NCBI GenBank assembly: GCA_006176705.1
Contig: QRFJ01000490.1
Span: forward strand, 806,001 to 870,000
Length of the DNA: 64,000 bases
Reading direction: 5' to 3'
Source of the DNA: Cocos nucifera
Lineage: Eukaryota > Streptophyta > Magnoliopsida > Arecales > Arecaceae
Below, piece by piece: positions 11,056-23,480 of this stretch (within the stretch, counting starts at the first letter, position 1; the number at the start of each line of letters is the position of its first letter). A program made the translations under genes and the position numbers. The notes beneath the pieces were generated by a model. The model ran no database searches and was not told the DNA's origin. It was given only the letters and a program-made list of their open reading frames with translations.

Positions 11056-12956
11056 TATCTGCATAAAGAAAAATCAAAATCTAATTAGTAATTAATTTAT
11101 TAAATCTAAAGATTTGAATTTTAATCAAAAGGTTCTTCCATTATTCTATTCAAATTGATAGCCTCTACCTCCGATTTAAAAAATTATCATAATTTCTTAG
11201 TGGATACTAGAATCCATATAGACTGCACCCAAGTCCAACTTTGGTTGATCAACCCATGTATATCTAAGAGTAGGTTCATAACTAATTATTTTTTTAAATA
11301 ATTTTTAGTAATTTAATTTTATCCCAGTCCCTAATCAGTAGGCTTTGGCCTCCATTGAAAAGATCCGATTAGGTCCAACCATTAACATAACCATACTTAG
11401 TTCATCAAAATAATGAATGCTTAAGCCCAACTTTGATTGATCAACCTAACCACCATTTAGAAAGATGCACCCAAGAAATCATATTATGAATGATAATCCC
11501 ATCAACCGATGAGCACCAAACCTTTGGGCCTCCAATAATTATCCAACTGGTGGATCCATTATCATCCATTTAATGGGAGGCTATGGTCTAGTTATCACCA
11601 TAACTATTTCATTTTAAGAATCTAATAATTTTAAAAAATTTTAATTTTAAGAAAGAGAGAAGATTAGATGAACCACCTTGTCATGATCCTTCCACTGGCT
11701 TCACCAAGTCAGCTTAGGGAAGACCAATAATAAGCTGGTCAAGGAGCACCTAAATCAGTCACACTGATTTATCTAGCTAACATGGATCAACTCGAATAGT
11801 TAAGCGATCCAATCAAAACATAATTTCATTAAAAGGCCAGGCAAGTTTGATCACTAGAAGGGTCTGCCAATGCTTTCCTTAGACACCATTAGAAATGGCT
11901 AGGTAAGCGGGCTGTCAATTAAAGACCACTAGTCTGGTTTACTTAGATACCAACTGATTTAATTAGTCTCGATTAGATCAACTTAACAATTCATGCTAGA
12001 CCGCGTAGCCAAGAATCAAGTCTATCTTGGGTCTCGTTAAAGACATGGACTTGACCAACTATAACTATTGTAATTGATCTAGAGAATCCTTGATCTAATC
12101 TAAGACAATAATTGATTAGATTTAGTCAATTCTTTAATTAAGTCCATTCTATAATTTAACCCTAGGTTTAACCCAATTAATGGACCTAATCTCTACTAAC
12201 TCATTTAACCCTATGTGTTATGATTTGTGTCTTAGGATCTTCAATTTACAATCCTAGATCCTAATCAAACAACTTCTTAATTCTTAATTATGTTTTGGAT
12301 TGACGGTTGGGGTTCAACTTTTTAAAAATAATTTTTATATTTATAAAATATTTTTATAATATGGTTCTACCAATCAAGTTGCATGTTTGATTCATAATCA
12401 ACATGCAAATAAGATAAGCATGAAACTACTTTAGATCTAATCTAAACAAGTTCATGTAAGTGAAACCATTTCAACTCCAATCAATCATAAATTATCTTAG
12501 ATCAAATCTAACATATTTATGATGATTAAAATTAGATTAAAATATTTTTATGAGATTATAAAATTTTTTAGATCTAATCTAAAATTTTATGATCAATGTT
12601 TTAAATCATCACGTATTATGACAACCTCTCCACTATAAGGGATAAATCTTACAGCAGGACAATCTTATAATTAGTTCATATAATCTAAAATTTTTATTTT
12701 TATATCTAAAACACTTTTAAATCTAATAAATTATAAATAAAATTAAATCATATCTGATAAATTTATGATAAAAAATAAATCTATACAAACTAGGACAACC
12801 TCTCCACTGTAAGAGATAAATCTTACAGTAGGACAACCTTATATCAGTTCGTGTGATCATAATTTTTAATTTTAGATTTAATAATTTAATTATAAATTAG
12901 ATCTAATCTAAAAAATAATCTAAATATGCAAAAATAATCATGTAATAATGAACCTA
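11056..12956 (-). other. Long untranslated leader of element E
   Basis: About 1.9 kb of AT-rich sequence with no coding frame between primer-binding site and gag. Blocks near 11130-11230 match, inverted, the leader of element D around 47720-47830 (GAGGTAGAGGCTA and its neighbourhood), which supports a common origin of the two elements. A short duplicated block beginning GGACAACCTCTCCACT recurs near 12640 and 12800. Confidence 0.6.
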
Positions 12957-12969
12957 GGCTCTGGTACCA
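12957..12969 (-). other. Primer-binding site of element E
   Basis: The minus strand reads TGGTACCAGAGCC just inside the LTR end, a one-base variant of the initiator methionine tRNA complement. It identifies 12972 upward as the 5' LTR of E. Confidence 0.75.
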
Positions 12970-12971
12970 AA

Positions 12972-15900
12972 TGAAGAAACTAGATCTAAGATTTTAGTAC
13001 TAGATCTTGAAACTTTTGAAGATCAAGCAGTGAAAGACTAAAATAAATTAAAATTTATTTTATAAAGATTAGAAAACTCCTAGATCTAAGATCCTATTAT
13101 ATAATTATAGCATGAGATTAAATAAAAAATTAAAAATATTAGAAAGAACAACATGTTGATCATATTAACATGCATCTATACTACATCTAATGCAGGTATG
13201 TAATAATAGATCAGATCCATATTATCTATGTAAGTTAGACATTCTAACTTGCTGATCCAGGCTAAAGGATGAAGCTCTGAGTTGCATACACATCCAACCT
13301 CTAAGAAATATCCATATAAGCCCACGAATCTCGATCAGAAGTTCGATACAGGAAGTCAACACAATATGCTAGTACTGTGTCGATTCTTCTTCGATGGTCA
13401 ATCCATTGTTTCCTTCTTCAAGATTTGGATACTCCAAAAAATTAGAAAAAAAAAAAAGAGACTTTCAATCTAAAATAATACTCAAAAATCTCTATAAAAG
13501 AGAAGAAGAAAGAAAGAGCAAAAGAACCCTAGAAGAAGATCCTTTTCTTCTTCTCTTTTCTCTCACCTAGACACCTAGATTGGTATCTATGAAATCCTCC
13601 TACCCCAAGGGTCTCTCTTTTTTATTTTCACATGCCCAAGATCCCTCTCAATAATCAAGAATCAGTATAAAATTCAGTCCAAATTTTTTTTTTAAAAATA
13701 GAGAGTTAGGATAGACTCCTTGTCTAGGTCAAATATCTAGCAAGGAATGTCCAAAAAGGGCAAAACTTGGGGCACCCAACTCTTGGGCGCCCCCTCCTTT
13801 TTCTTTGGTGTGGACTACCACAATTTGTCACATAAAACTACTCTAATTCCCATGAAAAATCTAGAGAAAAAATAGGAGTATAGGTAGCATAAGAAAGGAG
13901 GAATTTTGTTTGTAACAAACTCTATCAAATAGAGTTTGATTTCAAAACAACTCTCCAAATTTGACTTGGTCCATAACCACTTACCATGTAAGAAAGAAGG
14001 GAGGGAGTTAGGCATGCGTGAAGGCCTAGGAAAAAAGAATTTCCATGAAAAAGTCCTAAAAAATAGGCATGGGGGCATAGGGTGGGCGTGAGATATCAAG
14101 TGGCGCAAGAAAAGAAATCCTAGTCTCACTAGGACTTCTAATTTGACTTGGTCAAACATGATTTTTGAACCAAATAAAATTAGAATTAATTGAATCTAAT
14201 TAGAGTAGGTCTTAATCCAATTAAGAGTCTAATTAAATTAGATTTAATTTTAATTTAATTTTTTAATTAATTTAGAAAATTGGGTTGATCCAAGTCCTAG
14301 TTGAACGAGGACTAGTTCTTCCTTGTACTTGACTTATCCAATAAACTAATTAGACTTAATCTAATTAAGTCTAAATCAAATCTAATTAAATTATATTTAA
14401 TTAAACTTAATCTCAGTACTTTGGCTTAATCAATTTAAGCCAATTAATAATCAAATTGCTAATCAATCCTCCTGTAATACTTGCACTAGGTTGAACATCA
14501 ATCATATTGATTGTTTAATCTTAGAATGATTCTTAATCATTAATCAACCATCCGATCAGATCATGAACTCTAATGTGTGTAATCCCATAGGTTCAAACCT
14601 AAGCTAATAGCATAGAATTAAATTTTTATACCAATCAAAATGACCATCTAGCAATCATACCCGATGGTTGGATAGGTCAAATGTGTAGAACAAACATCCT
14701 TAGAATCCATATGAATATAGTTTTCATATAATTCATCCCCTTGACCAAGATGCTCGTAGGACACCCCAAAGTTTAACTATCAACTCTGATCAGATTGTCT
14801 ACATTATATTTCAAAATATCAAATCCATCTTATAGATTATCCTAGCCAAGGTTTTGCTATATTGAAATACAGTGATACATTCTTCTCCAACTCTTGGAGT
14901 GGCCAATTTCATCTGTTAGATATATGTGCCCTAGAAGCCAGAATTGGCTGACACTTATAATACACTTCTAGGGAAAAAATTATAATTTTGACTATAATCA
15001 ATAAAATGGATTATTTTCTATCATATATGTGTATTTAGTGTCTGTAATACAACCTTTGAGTTAATGATAATGATAATTCATATTTTCAAGAGTTGAAAAT
15101 TTAAGACATGAATAATCATTATTAACTCATAAAATGCTTCTGACCATAGGATCATCATAAGGATGATGATTGATCCGGAAGGTTGGTGTACAATCACTTC
15201 TCTTTAGTAGATGAGTCTTGAGTCTACGGTGTAGAGACACTGAAGCGAGAGTACAGATACTCGTTAGAGAATGAGAGCACTGAGCATGACCACCTCGAGT
15301 AGTCATTAGAAAGTCTACCTTCTGGTCTATAACTGACTCGATGCTGTAATGGTGTGTCTGGTTCTTTGAGCTGAGGTGCATTGGCAGTTCACCTTGAGGG
15401 TGTTATAATTTGACTACACCATTACTCTATCTCCTAGCCATTCGAAATCCTGAGGTGTATGTTGGCTATAGTATATTCATTATAGGAACTGGATTGCATC
15501 AAGATGGAATCTATCTATCTCGGTGGTAGAGGAGCAGCCCTATGATGATCATGAGAATCAAGTCCAGAAGCCCATGGCCATGGCAGAGTGAAATAATAGA
15601 AAGAGTTTCTATTTAGCTTTTCACATCGAACTTGAATCAAATGATTACATCATATGATAGAAAGTAGGGTTTGATGAGTTCACCTTAACCCTAATCTGAT
15701 CAGGGCTCAAGATAGAAGAACTTAATCACATAGGTAGCTACACCAAGAGGTTCGCATTCAGCTCTGATGGGTTGCCACCATATACTGCTAGATGTCATTG
15801 GTGGATTTTGGGAGCAATTAGAATGATTTAGATGATCGATTATTCTAGCTGTTCGAATCAAAAAAGTTTTGATCCATCGAAAGGAGTTTCGATGATGTCG

Positions 15901-17303
15901 TTGATAGAGATCATGACATATCCCATTATCATATAGAACTGAACCTAACTAGGTCACACAAATAAGGGTTTGAATCTGATGATCACCAATTGAACTGATC
16001 CAATTCAATTGATCTGAATGAGATTCAATTAGGTTCAAGAAAATTGTGCTAGCACTCGATTGAACCTAACATTCCTCTTTTACTATCATAAATAATTATC
16101 CTGATTGAGCCAAAGGAGTTTGTGCTCGATTAGAGGCCTTCACTTGATCTGACTGGAGCTTGTCTAGGTTAGAAAAGGGTTATCTTATTTTGTAAGACAA
16201 TACCTACCATTTTTTGTCATCTGCCATTTCTCGTCCTTTGACTTTGGTCAAAAGTTGATCTTTGACTGATCAAATATTGATCATTGATACTTTGACTTCT
16301 GTTCACATGTCATGCACCTATTGGAGAGCCGGTGGGGGCTTGTCCTCCTATCAGAAGATGGCAAGGAGGAGGGCGCACGCCAAGGGTGGCGTGCACCCAA
16401 GCTGGAGGCGCCCAAGAGTCCCTATTGGATAGGAACTCCATCTCCTTTTTGAATTTCAAATAGACTCCTCCTAATAATCAAGTTTGACTGGTCTTAGGCA
16501 CAATCTAAGGAAAAATCTAAGGGACTCTATTCCCACCAATCAGATTTAGATCTGATTTGTGATTGGTTGGGAAGAAGAGGAGTTGGATCATGCATAGTAA
16601 ATAAGACCCTGCACCCAACTCAAAGAGAGAACATAATTCCCACGCCCCAAGGCAGGCTCTCTCCTCCTCCATGCCAAGCCCATCTTCTCCCTCTCCTCTC
16701 CATGCCCAAAGTAGTTTGGAATTTCAGTTGGTGCGATCTAGGCGAGAAAAAGGCGATAGAAAGCTAGAAGGCTGCGCTGCTGCAAAGTACAACTGCTGAT
16801 CTTCAAAAGGTATTTTGAAGATCCTCCAAATTAGATTCAGATCTGATTTTTGGAGACGTGATAGAAAAAAAGAGGATCTTTAGATCCAGCCCAAATGGAT
16901 ACCGATAGAGGTTAAGCACTTACGTGGCTAGATCCAGAACCTTCCGCTGCTTACAGGATCATCAACGGATAATAAGATTACCCTACATCAAGGTAAATTA
17001 AATTTGATTTAATTTATTAAGATTCTATGTTAATTATTAGAATAATAAAGATTAGATCTGAAACATCCCAGATCTGATTCGGATCAAAGAAAAAAAATTT
17101 TGAAATATATCTCTTGATCCGATCAGATCTGAACGAACCTAGTCCGAAAAATCAGGATTTTTCTTCACCATCTTGATCACATACCGACTTCGTAAGTACT
17201 TGACTATGCCCAGAAGCCTTTCATTACTAAATTAGAAATTTAGTTAGTTCGGTACTAAAGTACAGTGAATTGCTTGCAAGCCATTGAGATGATCTTGGAT
17301 CTA
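12972..17303 (-). repeat. Truncated 5' LTR of element E, interrupted by a solo LTR
   Basis: The LTR 3' end (minus strand ...TAGTTTCTTCA) is intact at 12972. It runs right to 14913, is interrupted, and resumes at 17168-17303, where it stops inside GATCTA at the CACTA border. The segment 13795-14913 plus 17168-17303 is also present at 33450-34709. The first roughly 0.4 kb of the LTR is missing here but present at the right copy. The frame at 13815-14159 has a counterpart at 33307-33672 but no known domain. Confidence 0.75.
14914..17167 (+). mobile_element. Solo LTR of the A/B copia family
   Basis: A complete 2.25-kb LTR in plus orientation, starting TGTTAGATATATGTGCCC and ending TTTTTCTTCA. 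The 5-bp flanks are TCATC on the left and CCATC on the right, a target-site duplication with one mismatch. There is no internal region, so this is the product of LTR-LTR recombination. The surrounding E-type LTR reads across it when compared with the right-hand copy near 34570-34600. Confidence 0.85.
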
Positions 17304-17690
17304 TGGTAGCGGTTTGTAACTATTATCATAGCCCAAAAAATCACTAGTATAGGCTATGGTAGCAATTAGCTAACCATTATCACTACAGCCATCACCGTAG
17401 ATGTATGACAGTAGTTCTTATAGCGGTTCTAAAAACCACTGTCATAGAGCACCTATTGTAGTGGTTTCTAAATCGCTGCCATAGCTTGATCTATGGCAGT
17501 GGTTATGTAACCACTGCCATAGGCTCTACGGTAGTGATTATAGAACTGCTACCATAAGCTTATCTATGGTAATGATAGTGGTTATGTAACCGCTATCATA
17601 AATCTAATGCAGTAATTCATACATTATCTACGACAGCGGTTGGCACGTCTACAGCAGCGATTGTAAAATCACTATCATAGCTTTTGAATA
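17298..17690. repeat. Left subterminal repeat array of the CACTA element
   Basis: About a dozen imperfect copies, in both orientations, of a motif like CTATGGCAGCGGTT / AACCGCTGCCATAG with spacing of 20-40 bases. Such arrays are the binding sites of the element's own DNA-binding protein in well-studied CACTA elements. That function is inferred here. Confidence 0.7.
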
Positions 17691-17846
17691 ATTAAAAAAT
17701 ATAAAATATTTAATTTTTTATATATTTTATCTAATAAATATAGAGATATATAACATAAAAAAATATTATAAATATAAAAATATTTCTATAATGCTAAAAT
17801 TTTATTATTAAATAAAATTTATTATAATATTTTTTAAAAAAATACA

Positions 17847-18170
17847 TCAAAAGTTTTCTAAATCTACATCATCATCATCACCAAGAGATGGAGCATGAGC
17901 TAGAGTTGGAGATAGAGCTGGAGCTGGAGCTGGAGCTAGAGCCGGAGCCAGAGCTGAAAGAGCTAGAGCTGGAATGCTGGCCAACATATCCTCAAAGCCC
18001 ATGAAGATACCTCTAAAATGCATGCTGAGCATCGACACCATGTCTCTCACAATGTCCTCCAAATGAGATACGCGCTCCTTAGCCCAATCTACCTGCATCA
18101 CAGCATGATCTGCCCGTGCCAGTGCCTCCTTAAGCTCCTTCCGACTGACGATACCGAAAGCCTATGAAGA
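17847..18170 (-). pseudogene. CACTA internal gene, C-terminal exon
   Basis: The minus-strand frame reads from about 18170 (VSRKELKEALARADHAV) through AKERVSHLEDIVRDMVSML, a probable coiled coil, then an alanine-proline repeat, and ends in an acidic tail (GDDDDVDLENF) at a TGA. It resembles the C-terminal part of accessory proteins of plant CACTA elements, but I cannot name the family with certainty. The flanks are decayed. Confidence 0.45.
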
Positions 18171-18806
18171 GATGCTCGCCTCAGACCAATAGCTGGTTAG
18201 CGTATGTTCGGGCCTGCATCAGATCCTCGCAAAGTGCTCAGGCCCAAAGACTTGAGACAGATGGTCATGAAGACTAGAGGTATCGGGGCCCTCACTCACG
18301 AGCGCATCTAACTAATCCTATAATTATAAATTTAAATAAAAATTTATAAAAAATACTATAATACTAATCATATATACTAATATATTTAATACTTATAAAA
18401 TTTTTTTTGATTGTGGCATTCATCGACCTACCCTTCTTATCCGTACGGCCGAAAGATTTCGCTACGGTTAGGCATCACTCCATCTCTTATCAGCTATAAC
18501 AATGGATCAGTTTATCAAAAATATGAAAAAAATATTAATTTAATTTATCTAGTAAGATTTAGAATTTATTACCTCTCTATGCACATAACTGGCTATAGAC
18601 TCATGGTCGAGAGTGTGCATATACTCCTGGGCTGCCCAATTTTCTTGATTCTAATGGGAGGTAGCCTAACAAGTATTCAAATAAATAATAAATATTTAAA
18701 AATATTTAAATATAACTTTATGTATATTAAAAAATTTAAAAATTAGTAATTTTATCTCAAAATTCTGGCTCCTCTAATGTATAATCATCCTCTCCCACTG
18801 ACTCGG
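18171..18806 (-). pseudogene. Decayed CACTA coding remnant left of the copia insertion
   Basis: Short minus-strand peptide runs separated by stops and AT-rich, intron-like stretches. The last part, next to 18806, reads SVGEDDYTLEEPEF before a stop. It continues in frame from the sequence on the other side of the copia insertion (29075 onward), so one exon was split. The plus-strand frame at 18411-18746 is a shadow. Confidence 0.45.
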
Positions 18807-21405
18807 TGAAGAAAAAATCGATTTTCCTACCACAGGATGCATCTGATCGGATCAGATTTGTAGTAGAATAATTTTTAAAATTTTTTTATGATTCGATCAG
18901 ATCTGAGAGTTCTCGGATCTAATTAAATTAATCTAAAATTAGAAATAAAATTAAAATAAAAATTATGATAATAGTTATCATCTGATCGGATAAACCGTTT
19001 ATCCATTGTAATGATCTGATGACTGATCCAAGATTCTGATTGAACTGCGCACACATCTGACCTCTACCAGTATCCACTTGAGTCAGATCTGGAAGTCTCC
19101 TCCTTCTAGATCTGATGTCTTACCATAGAACCTTCAAAATAAACTCTGAGCGTTCATCTCACGAACATCACCGTCTCTCGCTGATTTTCATGCCAACGAA
19201 ACTTGATCTTTGCTTGCAGGTTTTGCCCAACTCTTAGGCATGGAGAAGAGAGAGAGGATCAGATGAGGGAGGTGTGGAGATGAATATTTTGGTAGAGCTT
19301 TGCCATAGAAAAATGGCGATGCACAATAGCTTGCGCAGGGCCCTATTTATAGACCTAGTCAAGAGTCTCTTTGCATATAACTTTGAACAGGTTAAAGTTT
19401 AACATGCAGAAGGACTCCTCCATCATCTTCATGCCCCACACCATATTTTTTCTATATTTTGTCGCACAAAACTCAAAAATATGGCATGGAATAAAGGATA
19501 AGGTAAGTAGATGGCACAAACTCTTATCTTCCTAGATATTTGAATCAAATTCAAATATTTTGACCAGTCAAATCAAATTTGAATGGATGCCTTCTCTTAT
19601 CCATCAGATGCACATGCTATAAAGGGGCATGCACTCACAAACTCTGCATAAATCCCATATGGACGTGCGCCCTCAAATAAATTCTAGGACGTGCACACCA
19701 TATCTCTTCTTTCCTGCATACTAGGTCAACATTTGACCCTTATCCTATTCCAATCCTATGGGATTAAGACAAAACCTTTTCAAGTCCCATCTAATGGATT
19801 TATGTTAAGTTCTAATCAAGTTAGAATAAGTCTTCAGGACTCGATCTAGTCAGATCAGGAAAAATCCATCTAGAATTTTTAGGAGCGGCTTGTCCAAATT
19901 TCATCCTATGATTTTAGGACAAGCCCTAATATGGCAAAAACAACTTTTATCTTGTTCCCATCTTATGGGATTTAGGACAAGTCTTGATTAGATCAGGACA
20001 AGATCTAGTCAGATCAAAATAAATCCCTATAGAATTTCTGGATAAGCCTTATTCAAATAGTTTCATAAATTAGTAGGTCTTGTCCTGTTTCCATCCGTTG
20101 GATTAGGACAAGCCTAGATCAGGTTAGGATAAGACTTTTCTGATCTGAACAAGTTTCAGTTAGACTAGGACAAACCTATACAAGGCTTCTGGGTGAGCCA
20201 AATCTAATTTGGCTCCATCGAGATGATCCAAAAAGACTACAGAAGAAGAATGTTAGGCTCAATCATGTGCTAGCATGATTTTCTTGAACCTAATTGGATC
20301 TAATCCAAATCAATCAAACTGGGTTAGCTCAATTGATAACATCCAAGTCCAAACCTTAGTTTATGTGATCCAGTTAGGTTTAGTTCTGTATGATAATGGA
20401 ACATGTTATGATCTCCATCATCGATATTATCAAAACATCTTTCAATAGACCAGAACTCTTCTGATTCACCCAATTAGAATCATCGATCATCGAGATAATT
20501 TCAATTGATCCCAAAATCCACCAGTGATACCTAGCAATATATGGTGGCAATCCATCAAAACTGAATAGCCAATCTCTTGGTGCAACTACCTGTGTGATTG
20601 GATTCTTCTATCATGAGCTCTGACGGAATTAGGGTTAAGGTGAACTCATCAAACCAACACCTATCATATGAATGAATCATTCGATTCGAGTCCGATGTGA
20701 AATCCTAATAGAAACACCATTCTATTATTTCACACTACCATGGCCATGGGTTTTAGAACTCAATCTTATTATCATCATAGGACTACTCCTTCTCTACTGA
20801 GATTGATAGATCCCATCTTGGTGCAATTTAATTCCTACAATGAACATGCTATAGCCAACATACACCTCAGGATTCTGAATGGTTGGGAGATCGAGTTATG
20901 ATGTAGTCAAACTATAACACCCTCAAGGTGAACTATCGATGCACCTCAGATCAAAGAATCAGACACACGTTGCAGTATCAAGCTAGTCATCGATGAGGAG
21001 GTAGGCTTCCTTATGATTGCTCGAGGTGGTCACACTCAGTGCCCTTATTCTCTAACGAGTATCTGTACTCTCACTCTGATGTCTCCACACCGTAGACTTA
21101 AGACTCATCTATCTTAAGAAAGTGATCATACATCGATCTTTCAGATCTATCATCATTCTCGTGATGATCTTACGATCGAGAGTAATTTATGAATTAATTA
21201 TGATAACATATGCCTTAAATTCTCAACTCTTGAGAATATGTGTTATCATACTTATTAACTCAATGGATGTATCACAGACACTTTAATACACAATATGATA
21301 GAATAAATAACCCTTTAATTAATTTTAAATCAAAATTATAAAAATGCCCTTAAAAAGTATTTAACAAGTGTCAGCCAATCTGACTTCTAGGGCACACATC
21401 TAACA
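18807..21405 (-). repeat. 3' LTR of element C
   Basis: The minus strand starts TGTTAGATGTGTGCCC and ends TTTTTTCTTCA. It is collinear with 26447-29074. Start and end motifs and several internal blocks are shared with the A/B family, showing a common but divergent origin. Confidence 0.85.
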
Positions 21406-21420
21406 AACTTTCACTTGACC
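21406..21420 (-). other. Polypurine tract of element C
   Basis: The minus strand reads GGTCAAGTGAAAGTT directly before the 3' LTR start TGTTAG. It is the expected purine-rich plus-strand primer of a copia element (compare AAGTGGGAGT in element D). Confidence 0.6.
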
Positions 21421-22430
21421 TAAAGCCAATTAGCTACAAATCTAAGTTCCATCTTCTCAAGATGGGCTTGGATCTTCTATGGGCCTAAAGGCTTCATCAG
21501 TGGGTCAATCACATGGTTTGTGGAGTCGACTCCCTTAACGTCAATGTATCCTTCTCGAGGTAATCGCAGATTAGGTGAAACCATCTTCTTGGAACTCTTC
21601 TAACTTATAGTACCACCAGTGCATAGGAACAAACTTTTAGACATCGACATTCCATCATCTTAATCAGACATAAGGTCTGAGTCTGCATACCCCTGGACCT
21701 AGAGTTCGCCATACTGAACCTCTTCAGCACCTCTTCTAGTTGAGAGACCCAGCATCCTCTTTAGTCTATCCCTATAGACTTTAAAAAGAAGGATGCTTTA
21801 CCTAGTTCTATCATAAAAAATTTTTTAGATAACCATACTTTGACCTATGTCAGCATGGGAATATAATTTTCAATCAGGAGGATGTCATTCACATATAATA
21901 TAAGGAAGACAATAATGCTCCCACTGACCTTCTTGAACATACTTGGTTTCTCCTCGTTCTTGATTAAACCAAATAATTTGATTACATTAAGCATTCCTCT
22001 TCGTGATGCTTGCTTGAGTCCATAGATGGATCTTTGCAGCTTGTAGATCTTTGTGATCATCATCATTGGACGTGAAAATAAATGATTATTTCATATAAAT
22101 ATCTTCCTCAAGATATCCAATTATGAACTTCGTTATCGCATCCATCTACCATATTTTATAATTGAAATATACTGCAATGGCAAGCAATGTGCAGATGGTG
22201 GCCACTGATAAGAAGATAACCTAATATCCTTTTGCCACTAGCCTAGCTTTGAATATCTCTACATTTTTATCTGCACATATCTTTCTCTTGAAGATCCATT
22301 TATACCTAATAGGTACTATACCTTTAGGTGGATCTACCAAGATCCAGATTTGGTTTGAGCACATCGAGTCAATTTTTGACTTTATCGCCTCTAACCATTT
22401 CTCGGAGTCGATATCTGATATCGCCTCGTC
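21421..22430 (-). pseudogene. Reverse transcriptase / RNase H remnant of element C
   Basis: The minus-strand frame at 21845-22066 carries KLQRSIYGLKQASR and the catalytic box as LYVNDILLIE, so the YVDD motif has become YVND (GAT to AAT). RT N-terminal pieces lie toward 22430. RNase H is reduced to short fragments between 21421 and 21840. Multiple stops make it non-functional. Confidence 0.75.
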
Positions 22431-23480
22431 TTAGGTTTTGGGATCATCACTATGAATCCATTTTTCATGAGGAATATTTTCTCTACATCCTCTAAAGTAG
22501 TATCTAAGTATCTTCAGGAGGATGAAAAATCCTATTCGATCTATGAGGTGGAGGAGGTAGTGAATTATGGATCGGCTCAGACTAACTAGGTTCCTAAGGT
22601 TCCTTGACTCGTTGCTCTTTGGAGACTTTCTCCTCGAGTCTAATCTATCTTCCAATGCCATCATCTTGAACAAACTATTTTTTAAGTAAAATGATGTGTC
22701 AACCCACAATCATCTTGTGGTTTTCTGGAAGATATAAGTAATATGCTAATAACTCTTTAAGATATCCAATGAATCGAGCTCTAAGGGATCTAGATTCTAA
22801 CTTGTCCACCATCGGACAACCCCAATTTTGAGATGACTTAGACTTGACTTCTTACCATGTCATATCTCATACGGTGTGGTAGGAACGATTTTAGATAGAA
22901 TCCTATTAAACTATGTCCCTAAAGAAACTCTGAAAGATCCATGAAGCTCATATCTAATAGGATCCATTTTGTTCGTTCTGAAATCTCATTAAGTTGAGAT
23001 ATTTCAGGCGAAGTCCATTATAAGACTATACCATTATCCTTGAGATAGTCTAAAAATTTTTGACTAAGGTATTCACCTCCTCGATCTAATCGAAGAACCT
23101 CAATGGGCTTTTCGATTTGCTTTTCTACTTCATGTCTAAACTCCTTGAACTTTTCAATAGCTTCAAACTTATGTCGTATCAAGTACACATATCCATACTG
23201 AGATAGATTATCGATAAAGATAATAAAGTAGACATAATTACCTCTAGCCTACACATCGAATGGGCCACACACATCTATATGTACCAGGGCAAGTAGGTCT
23301 GTGGCCCTTTCCTATATCCTATAAAAGGAAGCTTGGTCATTTTGCCTTAAAGGCATGATTGACAAATCGGATATGACTTGAAAGTCAACAGACCCATTAG
23401 TCCAAATTTCTTCAATTTGTTGATCCTATCTTCAGCTATATGATCTAGCCTAAGGTGCCATAGGTACCTTTCATTAACAC
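22431..23480 (-). pseudogene. Integrase and pre-integrase remnant of element C
   Basis: The minus strand shows ERYLWHLRL and then AED (pre-integrase) near 23430-23470, KMTKLPF near 23330, and integrase pieces toward 22720. A TGA lies just before the RYLWH motif, exactly where element A also has TGA. Directly upstream comes the gag tail, with no aspartic protease between. The frame at 22431-22709 is part of the integrase-RT linker. Confidence 0.7.

Larger units (their letters stand above)
8383..17303 (-). mobile_element. Old Ty1/copia element E with truncated 5' LTR
   Basis: Minus-strand order is 5' LTR fragment, primer-binding site, long leader, gag, zinc knuckle, protease, pre-integrase, integrase and the first part of reverse transcriptase, ending near 8390. 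The LTR is interrupted by a solo LTR (14914-17167) and ends abruptly at the CACTA junction near 17298-17303. Protein fragments resemble those of element D closely (WILDT..., DIYLWYCKLGHINKN, YFITFIDDLSRYGYI), so D and E are related. No 3' LTR is seen, so it may be lost or replaced by 7892-8382. Confidence 0.75.
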
